Shown here one piece after another: positions 6,998-14,346 of a stretch of 64,000 nucleotides of DNA. Origin of the DNA: Oscillibacter sp. (GTDB lineage: Bacteria; Bacillota; Clostridia; Oscillospirales; Oscillospiraceae); assembly GCA_017526785.1 (NCBI GenBank), contig JAFXQV010000021.1:1-64000 (forward strand), written 5' to 3'. Made by a program: the position numbers and the translations under genes. Position 1 is the first letter of the stretch, and each line of letters opens with the position of its first letter. Below the pieces are notes generated by a model. That model was not told the DNA's origin, searched no databases, and saw only the letters and a program-made list of their open reading frames with translations.

Positions 6998-9985
6998 TCA
7001 GCGGAGGACGGCGTTGAGGCTCTCGCGCAGGGCGTCTAAAATCTTCGTGACGGCCTCTTCGACTTCGGCGGCGGTCAAACTCCGCTCGTCGGAGCGGAAC
7101 GTCAGATTGAAGGCGACACTCTTCTTGTCGGCGGGAATGCCGGGGCCGGTGTAGATGTCGAACAGAGACACGGCTTTGAGCAGTTCCGTGCCGGATTGAC
7201 GGATAACGTCGCGGAGTTCGGCGACGGGCAGAGCCTTGTCACAGACCAGCGCCAAGTCACGCGGCACGGACGGGAAGCGCGGCAGGGGCTGATACACGGG
7301 TTCCGCCCCGGCGCAGTCCAGAAGCGCGTCAAGCGAAAGTTCCGCCGTGTAAAGTTCGCCGTCAATGCCGTACGTCTCCGCGACTTTGGGGTGAATCTGC
7401 CCCAGCACGCCCAGATACCGGTTCCCGGCGTACACGTCCGCGCAACGCCCCGGATGATAGGACGGATTCTCACTTTGCGCCGTGTAGCTGACTTCGGGAA
7501 CGCGTAAGCCGTTCAGAATGGCTTCGACCGCGCCTTTGAGCGCGAAAAAGTCCATGTCCGCGCCGTACGCGCCGAGGCAAAGCGTTTTCGGCTCGTCGGC
7601 GAGGCCGTCCCCGCGCGGGAAGTACGTCCGGCCTAACTCGTACAGCTTCACGGACTTGTTGCGGTAGTTCCAGTTGCGGGTCAGAATTTCCAGCATGGAC
7701 GGCAGAATCGTCGTGCGCATAATAGAGCGGTCTTCGCCCAGCGGGTTCAGGATTTTGAGGGACTTTCTAAGCGGGGAATCGTCCGGGAGACGGATTTTGT
7801 CGTAGGCCGCGGGGCTGATGAAAGAATAGGTGATGATTTCGCTGTAGCCGCAGGAACGGCACAGCGCGCCTAACAGGCGTTCCGCTTTCTGCTCCCGCGT
7901 GAAGCCGCGCCGGGCGTTGAGACCGGATGAGAGCGTGTCGGGGATTTCGTTGTAGCCGTGGAAGCGGGCGACTTCCTCCGCCAAGTCCGAATAATGCTCT
8001 ACATCGCCGCGCCAAGACGGCACATGCACATTGTTTCCGTCCAGCTTGAATTCAAGCGAAGTCAGAATGCCGCGCATTTCGTCGCTTGAAATCTCCGTGC
8101 CAAGCAGGCGATTGATTTTTTGGGGTTCGAGCGTCAGCGTGACCGGGGGGCGGTCAGCGGCAATCACGTCAAGTAGGCCTTCGACGACCTCCCCCGCGCC
8201 CAACTGTTCGACAAGTTCGCAAGCGCGTTGCACGGCGCGGAACGTGTTCATGGGGTCAAGGCCTTTTTCGTACCGCGACGAGGCCTCCGTGCGCATGTTG
8301 AGCGCGACGGCCGTACGGCGCACCGACGCCCCGTTAAAGTTCGCCGACTCGAACAGTACCATAGCCGTGTCGCCGATAATCTCGCTGTTCGCGCCGCCCA
8401 TGACGCCCGCCACGCAGACGGGCTTTTCCGCGTCGCAAATGCAGAGCATGTCCGGCGTCAGGGCGCGGGTCGTGCCGTCCAGCGTCCGGATTGTCTCGCC
8501 CTCCCGCGCCGTGCGGACGACGATTTTCCCGCCGTCCACACAAGCGAAGTCGAAAGCGTGCATGGGCTGGCCGTATTCCAGCATGACATAGTTGGTGATA
8601 TCGACAATGTTATTGATAGGCCGTACGCCCGAATTGCGCAGGCGTTCCCGCATCCACTCCGGCGACGGACGGATTTTCACGTTTTTGACCAAGCGCGCCG
8701 TGTAGCGCGGACACAAACTGCCGTCCTCAATCTCAATGTCGAGCAGTTCGGCGATATTCCCGCCGCTGCCTTTAATTTCGGGCTTGTGGTGAATCAGCGG
8801 CTTGTGGAACGTCGCCGCCGCCTCACGGGCAAGTCCGATTACGCTTAGACAGTCCGGGCGGTTCGGCGTGATTTCAAACTCTACCACATGGTCGTCCGCG
8901 CCAATCAAGGTTGCGATATCCGCGCCGGGGTTGTGTTCGCCCGATAAAATCCAGATTCCGTCCGGGATACAGTGCGGAAACTCTTTCTGTTGCGCGTGCA
9001 AGTCCGACAACGTACAAATTTCGTGCCGTTCGGTGTCCCACGCCACAAAGTCCCCGACGTGCAGATTGTGCAGGCGGCTTTCGTCCATTTCCATTTCCGC
9101 GCCGCCGACATTCAGCGTGGTACGCCAGCAACCGTAAGCGTACTTTTCCAGCGCGGAGACCTTCGCCACAATCACAGGACCGTAAATCTTCATGCCGGGA
9201 ACAAGCTCGGTGCGGAAGTCATCAGGAGAAAACTCATCAGGAGAACAGAGAATTTCCGACGAATGATGACCAATACGGTCGTATTGCCACATACGCGGCA
9301 AATGATAGGCAACCATATCTCCCACATGAAGATTTGAAAAAGCGGTTCCTATAGTAATCGTTGTGTGTCCCCAGTCCAGAGGAATGCCGGGATTCAGCTT
9401 TATGGCGTAACGGAACGGGTTTTCCGATGTGTCAGGAAGCGTTGAAATTTCCAGTATCTCCCCAACGGCAATTTCTTCGGAGAGTTTTTGTCCGGGTTTT
9501 ATGCCAACCGGAATTGACCGCTTCGCCGGGTCAAGGGGGTGGTAGTCGTCCAGAATCGCGGCCGGATTGATAACCGCTTCGGGGTAGTCATGCTCGACGG
9601 TCAAGCCCAATTCTTTCAGGGAGCAGTACATTCCATCAGACATGACGCCGCGCAGTTCGCCGCGCTCAATCGTTTTCCCGCCGGGGAGCAGTGCCTTGTG
9701 AAGCGCCACCGGCACAAAGTCGCCCTTGTGGACGTTCCACGCGCCCGTTACAATCTGCACGGGCTTCGCCTGTCCAACGTCCGTCTGGCACACCCACATA
9801 TGGTCGGAATCGGGGTGGCGTTCCATGGACAGCACACGCCCCACCACCACGTTTTTCAGGGATTCGTTGAGAATCTCCGTGGCCTCGACCTTGGAGCCGG
9901 ACAATGTCATAGCGTCCGAAAACTCGCGGTCGCCCACGTCCGACAAGTCCACGAACTCACGCAGCCACTTTCTTGAGAGTTTCAA
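6998..9985 (-). CDS. pheT: Phenylalanyl-tRNA synthetase beta subunit with a ~200-residue insertion
   Basis: Beta subunit of the heterotetrameric enzyme charging tRNA-Phe; contains the editing site. Domains in order: N-terminal EMAPII/OB tRNA-binding domain (about 40-130, 'VGRVLSMERHPDSD', 'CSLKELGL'), an insertion (about 133-335), then B5/B3-B4 and the catalytic-like core ('VEFEITPNRPDCLSVIGLAR' at 368 onward, 'GLDPMNT'), and the C-terminal ferredoxin-fold anticodon-binding domain ('FPSVPRDLALV'). At 995 residues it is about 190 longer than the usual 790-810. The start is TTG with GGAGGTGG upstream, 14 bp after pheS. The reading frame is intact throughout. Confidence 0.95.
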   Translation of the reverse strand: MKLSRKWLREFVDLSDVGDREFSDAMTLSGSKVEATEILNESLKNVVVGRVLSMERHPDSDHMWVCQTDVGQAKPVQIVTGAWNVHKGDFVPVALHKALLPGGKTIERGELRGVMSDGMYCSLKELGLTVEHDYPEAVINPAAILDDYHPLDPAKRSIPVGIKPGQKLSEEIAVGEILEISTLPDTSENPFRYAIKLNPGIPLDWGHTTITIGTAFSNLHVGDMVAYHLPRMWQYDRIGHHSSEILCSPDEFSPDDFRTELVPGMKIYGPVIVAKVSALEKYAYGCWRTTLNVGGAEMEMDESRLHNLHVGDFVAWDTERHEICTLSDLHAQQKEFPHCIPDGIWILSGEHNPGADIATLIGADDHVVEFEITPNRPDCLSVIGLAREAAATFHKPLIHHKPEIKGSGGNIAELLDIEIEDGSLCPRYTARLVKNVKIRPSPEWMRERLRNSGVRPINNIVDITNYVMLEYGQPMHAFDFACVDGGKIVVRTAREGETIRTLDGTTRALTPDMLCICDAEKPVCVAGVMGGANSEIIGDTAMVLFESANFNGASVRRTAVALNMRTEASSRYEKGLDPMNTFRAVQRACELVEQLGAGEVVEGLLDVIAADRPPVTLTLEPQKINRLLGTEISSDEMRGILTSLEFKLDGNNVHVPSWRGDVEHYSDLAEEVARFHGYNEIPDTLSSGLNARRGFTREQKAERLLGALCRSCGYSEIITYSFISPAAYDKIRLPDDSPLRKSLKILNPLGEDRSIMRTTILPSMLEILTRNWNYRNKSVKLYELGRTYFPRGDGLADEPKTLCLGAYGADMDFFALKGAVEAILNGLRVPEVSYTAQSENPSYHPGRCADVYAGNRYLGVLGQIHPKVAETYGIDGELYTAELSLDALLDCAGAEPVYQPLPRFPSVPRDLALVCDKALPVAELRDVIRQSGTELLKAVSLFDIYTGPGIPADKKSVAFNLTFRSDERSLTAAEVEEAVTKILDALRESLNAVLR
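8981..9589 (-). other. Insertion in PheT resembling two extra OB folds
   Basis: Residues about 133-335 of PheT have no counterpart in the standard protein. Within it, residues 173-228 ('IAVGEILEISTLPDT'...'NLHVGDMVAYHL') and 265-318 ('IYGPVIVAKV'...'NLHVGDFVAWDT') mimic the order of the native tRNA-binding fold at 45-95 ('VVVGRVLSMERHPDS'...'NVHKGDFVPVAL'). I read this as two degenerate copies of the OB fold. The coding DNA here is visibly less GC-rich around 9180-9500 than the rest of pheT. Confidence 0.6.
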
Positions 9986-9999
9986 AATTGCCCACCTCC

Positions 10000-11025
10000 T
10001 CAGAACTGTTCCAGAAACCGGATATCGTTCTCGAAAATCAGCCGCAAGTCGCTGATTTTGTAGCGCGCCATCGCCATGCGTTCCAGCCCGAACCCGAACG
10101 CGTACCCGGAGTACACGTCGGGGTCAATGCCGCACCCGGACAGGACTTTCGGGTGTACCATGCCCGCGCCTAACGCCTCAATCCAGCCCTCGCCCTTGCA
10201 CGTCGGACAGCCTTTCCCGCCGCACTTGTGGCACTGCACGTCCACTTCGCAACTCGGTTCCGTGAACGGGAAGTGGTGCGGGCGGAAGCGCGTCTTTGTG
10301 CCGGAGCCGTAAATTTCTTGAAGCACGGCGTTCAACGTGCCTTTTAAGTCCGCCATGGTCACGCCCTTGTCCACGACAAGCCCCTCAATCTGGTGGAACA
10401 TCGGGGAGTGTGTCGCGTCCACTTCGTCCTTGCGGTACACGCGTCCGGGCGAAATCATGCGGATTGGCACCCCGTATTTCTCCATAGCCCGGATTTGCAT
10501 GGGGGAAGTCTGCGTACGCAACAGGGTTTTGGAGTCCTTGTCCAGATAGAACGTGTCCGACCACTCCCGCGCCGGGTGGTCGTCGGGCGTGTTCAGCTTC
10601 GTGAAGTTGTACTCCGACAACTCGACTTCGGGGCCGTCCATGACCTCGAAACCCATGTTGATGAAGATTTCCTTGAACTCGTCCAGCGCGATATACATCG
10701 GGTGCTGGTGTCCGGTCTCGACGGGCTTGCCCGGAATCGTCACGTCGACCGTCTCCAGCGACAAACGCGCCTCTAAGGCCTTTTCGGAAAGCGCGGCGGC
10801 CTGTTCCTCTAAGGCCGTCTCCAGCGCCGCCCGGACTTCGTTTGCCATTTTGCCCATGGCCGGACGCTGTTCCGCCGTCAGCCTGCCCATTTGCTTCAAA
10901 ATGGCGGTCAGTTCGCCCTTCTTGCCAAGGTACTTGACCCGCAACGCCTCCAAATCCGGCGCGGCAGCACTGCTCCGTATGGCCTCCGTGGCGGCTTGCA
11001 GAATCGCTTCCAGTTGTTCCTTCAT
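10000..11025 (-). CDS. pheS: Phenylalanyl-tRNA synthetase alpha subunit
   Basis: Catalytic subunit of PheRS, class II synthetase. The 341-residue product has the N-terminal coiled coil (1-85), motif 2 region ('TSPMQIRAME', 'GRVYRKDEVDATHSPMFHQI'), 'GLVVDKG' and motif 3 'YAFGFGLERMAM'. A CxxC...CxxC-like stretch ('CHKCGGKGCPTC', about 255-270) is as in many PheS proteins. AAGGAG precedes the ATG. No T-box leader is present; the gene follows a small ORF after 25 bp. Confidence 0.96.
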   Translation of the reverse strand: MKEQLEAILQAATEAIRSSAAAPDLEALRVKYLGKKGELTAILKQMGRLTAEQRPAMGKMANEVRAALETALEEQAAALSEKALEARLSLETVDVTIPGKPVETGHQHPMYIALDEFKEIFINMGFEVMDGPEVELSEYNFTKLNTPDDHPAREWSDTFYLDKDSKTLLRTQTSPMQIRAMEKYGVPIRMISPGRVYRKDEVDATHSPMFHQIEGLVVDKGVTMADLKGTLNAVLQEIYGSGTKTRFRPHHFPFTEPSCEVDVQCHKCGGKGCPTCKGEGWIEALGAGMVHPKVLSGCGIDPDVYSGYAFGFGLERMAMARYKISDLRLIFENDIRFLEQF

Positions 11026-11050
11026 ATCGTCACTCTCCTTGAAAAAACGT

Positions 11051-11230
11051 TTAGGCTTGCGCCATTTTGCGGAAAAGTTCTTTCAACAGTCCGTCGTCCC
11101 GCTGATTCAGAAATTCCAGCAAACGCGCCTTGCTTTCGTTATCGTTGAAATGGAAAAGAAAATCGTCGCCGTATCTGCGGCGGACTTCTTTGCAAAGCTC
11201 GATTTCATTCATTTGGGAGTAATCTTTCAT
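11051..11230 (-). CDS. Small hypothetical protein (59 aa) upstream of pheS
   Basis: Short open frame from ATG 11230 to TAA 11051, co-directional with pheS. The product is charged and helical in appearance (starts MKDYSQMNEIELCKEVRRRY, ends ELFRKMAQA). An AGGCGGTG-like site precedes the start. I do not recognise the family. Its place between the deacetylase and pheS, with short gaps on both sides (22 and 25 bp), supports it as a real gene. Confidence 0.5.
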   Translation of the reverse strand: MKDYSQMNEIELCKEVRRRYGDDFLFHFNDNESKARLLEFLNQRDDGLLKELFRKMAQA

Positions 11231-11252
11231 CCTACACCGCCTTTTAACAGCG

Positions 11253-12086
11253 TCAGAACAGATTATAGACGGGTTCCCACATGGTGACAGTCCAGCGGGG
11301 CATGCGCTTTGTGCCGTTGTACAGGTCGGCGGTGTCGGACCATGTCAGCAGGGACACCGGAAAGAGTTCGTCAATGAGTGCGTCGGCGGCGGGTTCGCGG
11401 ACGCCGAATGGGTACGCGAAACAGGTCGGGGCAACGCCTAATTCTTCTGTAAGGCGGTCGTAACTCTTCTGGATGTCGTCCAGAACGCGTGACTGGAAAT
11501 CGGCGTCGGATTCGCCGTCGAGGCGCTGAATGCCGTTGGGTTCGCCGGGCTTGTAGGAGCCGTTCACGTCGAGATTGTGGAGCTTGTAGGTGTGGGAGCC
11601 GATTTCGACCAGCCCGGAGGCGTTCATCTCGCGGTACATGTCCCACGAACAGAACTCGGTCGCCAGCAGATCCGGCATGCAGACAATGGGGCAAATGACG
11701 GCCTTGAAGCCGTATTCTTGCAGAATCGGGAACAGGAGATGATAGTTACTCGCGTAGCCGTCGTCGAAGGTAATCAGAATGGGCTTTTCGGGCATGGAAT
11801 CGGGGTCGAGGAGTTCGCGGGGGAGGACGGGCGTGTAGCCCTGCTTGCGGATGTAGTCGAAGTCCTGACGGAGTTTGGAGGGCGTGACGGTCATATCGTT
11901 GCAGTCGGAGCCGTCGGGGAGCATGTGGTGATACATCAGAATCGGCATGGGCTGGCGGTAGGGGTCGAGTTTGAACTTCCAGACGACCTTATCGCCGTAG
12001 AACACGCCGAACAGCAGGCACAGCGCGAACAGCGCGAACAGTCCGAAGCCGAATAAGGGGCGCGGGGACATGGATTTCCGTGTCAT
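11253..12086 (-). CDS. Polysaccharide deacetylase (NodB/CE4 family), membrane-anchored
   Basis: Predicted extracytoplasmic carbohydrate deacetylase. Residues about 11-30 form a signal-anchor helix, followed by 'PILMYHHMLPDG', the metal-site motif 'ITFDDGYASN' (TFDDG, motif 1), 'GSHTYKLHNL' (motif 2, H-x4-H) and 'FAYPFG' (motif 3 RxPY/F-like). 277 residues. Start chosen at ATG 12086 because it gives a normal signal anchor; an in-frame start at 12188 lies upstream of the promoter at 12135-12163. Substrate (peptidoglycan or another glycan) cannot be told from sequence. Confidence 0.88.
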   Translation of the reverse strand: MTRKSMSPRPLFGFGLFALFALCLLFGVFYGDKVVWKFKLDPYRQPMPILMYHHMLPDGSDCNDMTVTPSKLRQDFDYIRKQGYTPVLPRELLDPDSMPEKPILITFDDGYASNYHLLFPILQEYGFKAVICPIVCMPDLLATEFCSWDMYREMNASGLVEIGSHTYKLHNLDVNGSYKPGEPNGIQRLDGESDADFQSRVLDDIQKSYDRLTEELGVAPTCFAYPFGVREPAADALIDELFPVSLLTWSDTADLYNGTKRMPRWTVTMWEPVYNLF

Positions 12087-12134
12087 GGGACATACTTCTT
12101 TCTTAACATGGGATGTTTCCGGGCATACCGACAC

Positions 12135-12163
12135 ATGATAGCACAAGAAAACCGAATTGTAAA
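12135..12163 (-). promoter_or_regulatory. Promoter of the deacetylase-pheST transcript
   Basis: Reverse-strand TTTACA (12158-12163), 17 bp spacer, TATCAT (12135-12140), about 50 bp before the start at 12086. It is divergent from the rplU promoter 33 bp away. Confidence 0.65.
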
Positions 12164-12195
12164 CGGTATTTTTGCAAAAAAAGCACAAAAAAGCG

Positions 12196-12224
12196 TTGAC
12201 AATTCGGGCGCGGACTGGTATACT
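12196..12224 (+). promoter_or_regulatory. Promoter of rplU-prp-rpmA
   Basis: TTGACA (12196-12201), 17 bp spacer, TATACT (12219-12224). One mismatch from consensus; the untranslated leader is about 75 nt. Confidence 0.8.
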
Positions 12225-12229
12225 TTGAA

Positions 12230-12300
12230 AACCGCTTTGAACGGGTCACAAGCGCGTCCCGGACGCCGCCCGCGAGAGCGAGACCGTCATAAAGGAGAGA
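12230..12300 (+). ncRNA. Probable L21 leader (autoregulatory 5' UTR)
   Basis: The leader of rplU can fold into two small hairpins: GCGTC-CCG-GACGC, and CGC closing a GAGA (GNRA-type) tetraloop, with flanking GGTC/GACC that could pair around both. Firmicutes carry a structured L21 leader at this position. I did not align it to the published model, so the assignment rests on position and foldability. Confidence 0.45.
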
Positions 12301-12308
12301 GCCAGTAA

Positions 12309-12620
12309 ATGAACGCGATTATTGTCACCGGAGGGAAACAGTACAAGGTCGCCGAGGGCGATGTTATCTACATTGAGAAGCTCGAACAGGAAGCGGGCGA
12401 CACCGTGACCTTTGACCGGGTACTCGCCATTCTGGACGGCGAAAACCCCCGCTTCGGTACGCCCGTCGTGGAGGGCGCGTCCGTCGAGGGCAAGATTGTC
12501 AAGAACGGCAAGGGAAAGAAAATCCGCGTGTTCAAGTACAATCCCAAGAAGGGCTACCGCCGCCGTCAGGGACACCGCCAGCCCTATACCAAAGTCGAAA
12601 TCGGCAAAATCAGCGTCTGA
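12309..12620 (+). CDS. rplU: 50S ribosomal protein L21
   Basis: Large-subunit protein, 103 residues. '[20 protein letters not shown]' at the N-terminus and '[20 protein letters not shown]' followed by [10 protein letters not shown] are diagnostic. First gene of the rplU-prp-rpmA operon; AAGGAGAG precedes the start. Confidence 0.98.
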   Translation: MNAIIVTGGKQYKVAEGDVIYIEKLEQEAGDTVTFDRVLAILDGENPRFGTPVVEGASVEGKIVKNGKGKKIRVFKYNPKKGYRRRQGHRQPYTKVEIGKISV

Positions 12621-12621
12621 C

Positions 12622-12957
12622 ATGACGACTGTCAGATTCCGTACCGACCGGGACAGGATTACCGGATTCACCTGTCAAGGCCACAGCGGACACGCCGAGG
12701 CCGGACGGGATATCGTATGCGCCGCCGTGACGAGCGCCATACGGTATCTGGAAGCCACGGTCAACGACGTGTTAGGTCTCGCGGCGTCGGTACGGGTTCG
12801 GGAGGCGGAAACGCCGTCGATTGCGTTCCGTCTGCCTGGCGGGCTTTCCCCGGAACTGGAGGAGACCACACAGGCCTTGATGGCGGGGCTGATGGTCTAC
12901 CTTTCGCAGTTGCACAGCGAGTACCCGGATTCCGTGGAAGTCTACGAGGAAGCGTGA
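12622..12957 (+). CDS. prp: Ribosomal-processing cysteine protease Prp
   Basis: Cysteine protease that removes the N-terminal extension of L27 in Firmicutes and relatives. The 111-residue product has the conserved '[20 protein letters not shown]', where the histidine and the cysteine are the catalytic pair. It starts 1 bp after rplU's stop and lies between rplU and rpmA, the conserved arrangement. The downstream L27 carries a matching cleavable N-terminus, so enzyme and substrate are encoded side by side. Confidence 0.95.
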   Translation: MTTVRFRTDRDRITGFTCQGHSGHAEAGRDIVCAAVTSAIRYLEATVNDVLGLAASVRVREAETPSIAFRLPGGLSPELEETTQALMAGLMVYLSQLHSEYPDSVEVYEEA

Positions 12958-12986
12958 CGAATTACGATAAGAAGGGGGACTTCACC

Positions 12987-13268
12987 ATGATTCAGATTGG
13001 TTTGCAATTTTTCGCCCACAAAAAGGGCGGCGGCTCCACGAAAAACGGCCGCGACTCCAAAGCCAAGCGTCTGGGCGCAAAGCGCGCGGACGGCCAGTTT
13101 GTCAAAGCCGGCAATATTCTCGTACGCCAGCGCGGCACCCGGATTCATCCCGGCCTGAACGTCGGCATTGGCAGTGACGACACGCTCTACGCCCGTGTTG
13201 ACGGAAAGCTCCGTTTCGAGCGTCTGGGACGCGACCGGAAGCAGGCCTCTGTCTACGTCGCCGAATAA
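12987..13268 (+). CDS. rpmA: 50S ribosomal protein L27 with cleavable N-terminus
   Basis: 93-residue large-subunit protein whose mature N-terminus reaches the peptidyl transferase centre. The product begins [24 protein letters not shown]; the nine residues before AHK match the Firmicutes extension removed by Prp. '[15 protein letters not shown]' is the conserved core. AAGGGGG precedes the start. A terminator follows. Confidence 0.97.
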   Translation: MIQIGLQFFAHKKGGGSTKNGRDSKAKRLGAKRADGQFVKAGNILVRQRGTRIHPGLNVGIGSDDTLYARVDGKLRFERLGRDRKQASVYVAE

Positions 13269-13278
13269 CACGCCAACA

Positions 13279-13316
13279 GCCCCCGCGAGACAGGTTATCC
13301 CTGTTCGCGGGGGTTT
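13279..13316. terminator. Terminator between converging rpmA and argF
   Basis: Long stem (CCCCCGCGA...ACAGG with CCTGT...CGCGGGGG, 13280-13313) with one mismatch and a 5-nt loop, followed by TTT on the plus strand. It separates rpmA from the 3' end of the arginine operon. Confidence 0.8.
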
Positions 13317-13322
13317 GACATG

Positions 13323-14303
13323 TCACGTCATCATCTCGTACATCACGGCTTTAATGGTGTGCATGCGGTTTTCGGCCTCGTCGAACACGATAGAGCGCGG
13401 CGACTCAAAAACTTCGTCGGTCACTTCCATGGCGTCGCGGTGGAAGCGTTCGCCCATTTCGCGCCCGATATCGGTTTTGCGGTCGTGGTACGACGGCAGG
13501 CAGTGCATGAAGCGGCACTGTTCCCCGGCTCTGTCCATGAGCTCCATTGTCACCTGATACGGCGCTAAGGCGTCGATACGTTCCTGCCAGACTTCGACGG
13601 GTTCCCCCATCGACACCCAAACGTCCGTGTAGAGGACATCCGCGCCCCGTACCGCGTCGGCGGGGTTCTCCGAGAACTCTAAAACGGCTCCCGTCTCCTT
13701 CGCGATTGCCTGACAGGTCTTGACCAGTTCCGCGCCCGGCCAGTAGGCTTTCGGCGAACACGCCACAAAGTGCAGTCCCATTTTGGCACAGCCCACCATG
13801 AGACTGTTCCCCATGTTGAAGCGGGCGTCCCCTAAATAGACCAGTTTCGCGCCGGACAGCTTCCCGAAGTGTTCCCGAATGGTCATGAAGTCGGCCAGAA
13901 CCTGCGTCGGGTGGAACTCGTCCGTAAGGCCGTTGAACACCGGAACCCCGGCGTAGCGCGCGAGTTCGTCCACGATACACTGTCCGTAGCCGCGGTATTC
14001 GATGCCGTCATACATGCGTCCGAGGACACGCGCCGTGTCGGCGATACTCTCCTTGACGCCCATCTGGCTCCCCGTGGAAATGTAACTGCTCCCCATGCCG
14101 AGGTCACGCGCCGCCACTTCAAACGCGCAACGCGTCCGCGTGGACGTTTTCTCGAAAATCAGCGCGACGTTATTTCCCTCTAAATAGCGGTGGGGAATAC
14201 CGGCTTTCTTTTTGGCCTTGAGGTCGACGGCGGTGTCCAAGAACTGTTGAATTTCCGCCGGGCTAAAGTCCAGTAACTTCAAAAAGTGCTTGTGATTTTC
14301 CAT
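13323..14303 (-). CDS. argF: Ornithine carbamoyltransferase
   Basis: Cytoplasmic enzyme forming citrulline from ornithine and carbamoyl phosphate. 326 residues with the carbamoyl-phosphate-binding 'STRTR' (about 54-58), 'HPTQVLADF' and the ornithine-site 'MHCLPS'. Last gene of the arginine operon, 43 bp after the TIR gene; CGGAGG precedes the start. The catabolic form is unlikely since no arcA or arcC is present and all neighbours are biosynthetic. Confidence 0.96.
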   Translation of the reverse strand: MENHKHFLKLLDFSPAEIQQFLDTAVDLKAKKKAGIPHRYLEGNNVALIFEKTSTRTRCAFEVAARDLGMGSSYISTGSQMGVKESIADTARVLGRMYDGIEYRGYGQCIVDELARYAGVPVFNGLTDEFHPTQVLADFMTIREHFGKLSGAKLVYLGDARFNMGNSLMVGCAKMGLHFVACSPKAYWPGAELVKTCQAIAKETGAVLEFSENPADAVRGADVLYTDVWVSMGEPVEVWQERIDALAPYQVTMELMDRAGEQCRFMHCLPSYHDRKTDIGREMGERFHRDAMEVTDEVFESPRSIVFDEAENRMHTIKAVMYEMMT

Positions 14304-14346
14304 GGGATTCCTCCGTTTTTACTCCCAGTTTCAGGGGGGAAAATCG

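Noticed and set aside
6998-9985. PheT length as an assembly error or gene fusion
   Set aside because: The frame is continuous, both flanks align with normal PheT order, and the extra part repeats the native OB pattern.
11026-11050. T-box leader before pheS
   Set aside because: The gap is only 25 bp and filled by a ribosome binding site.
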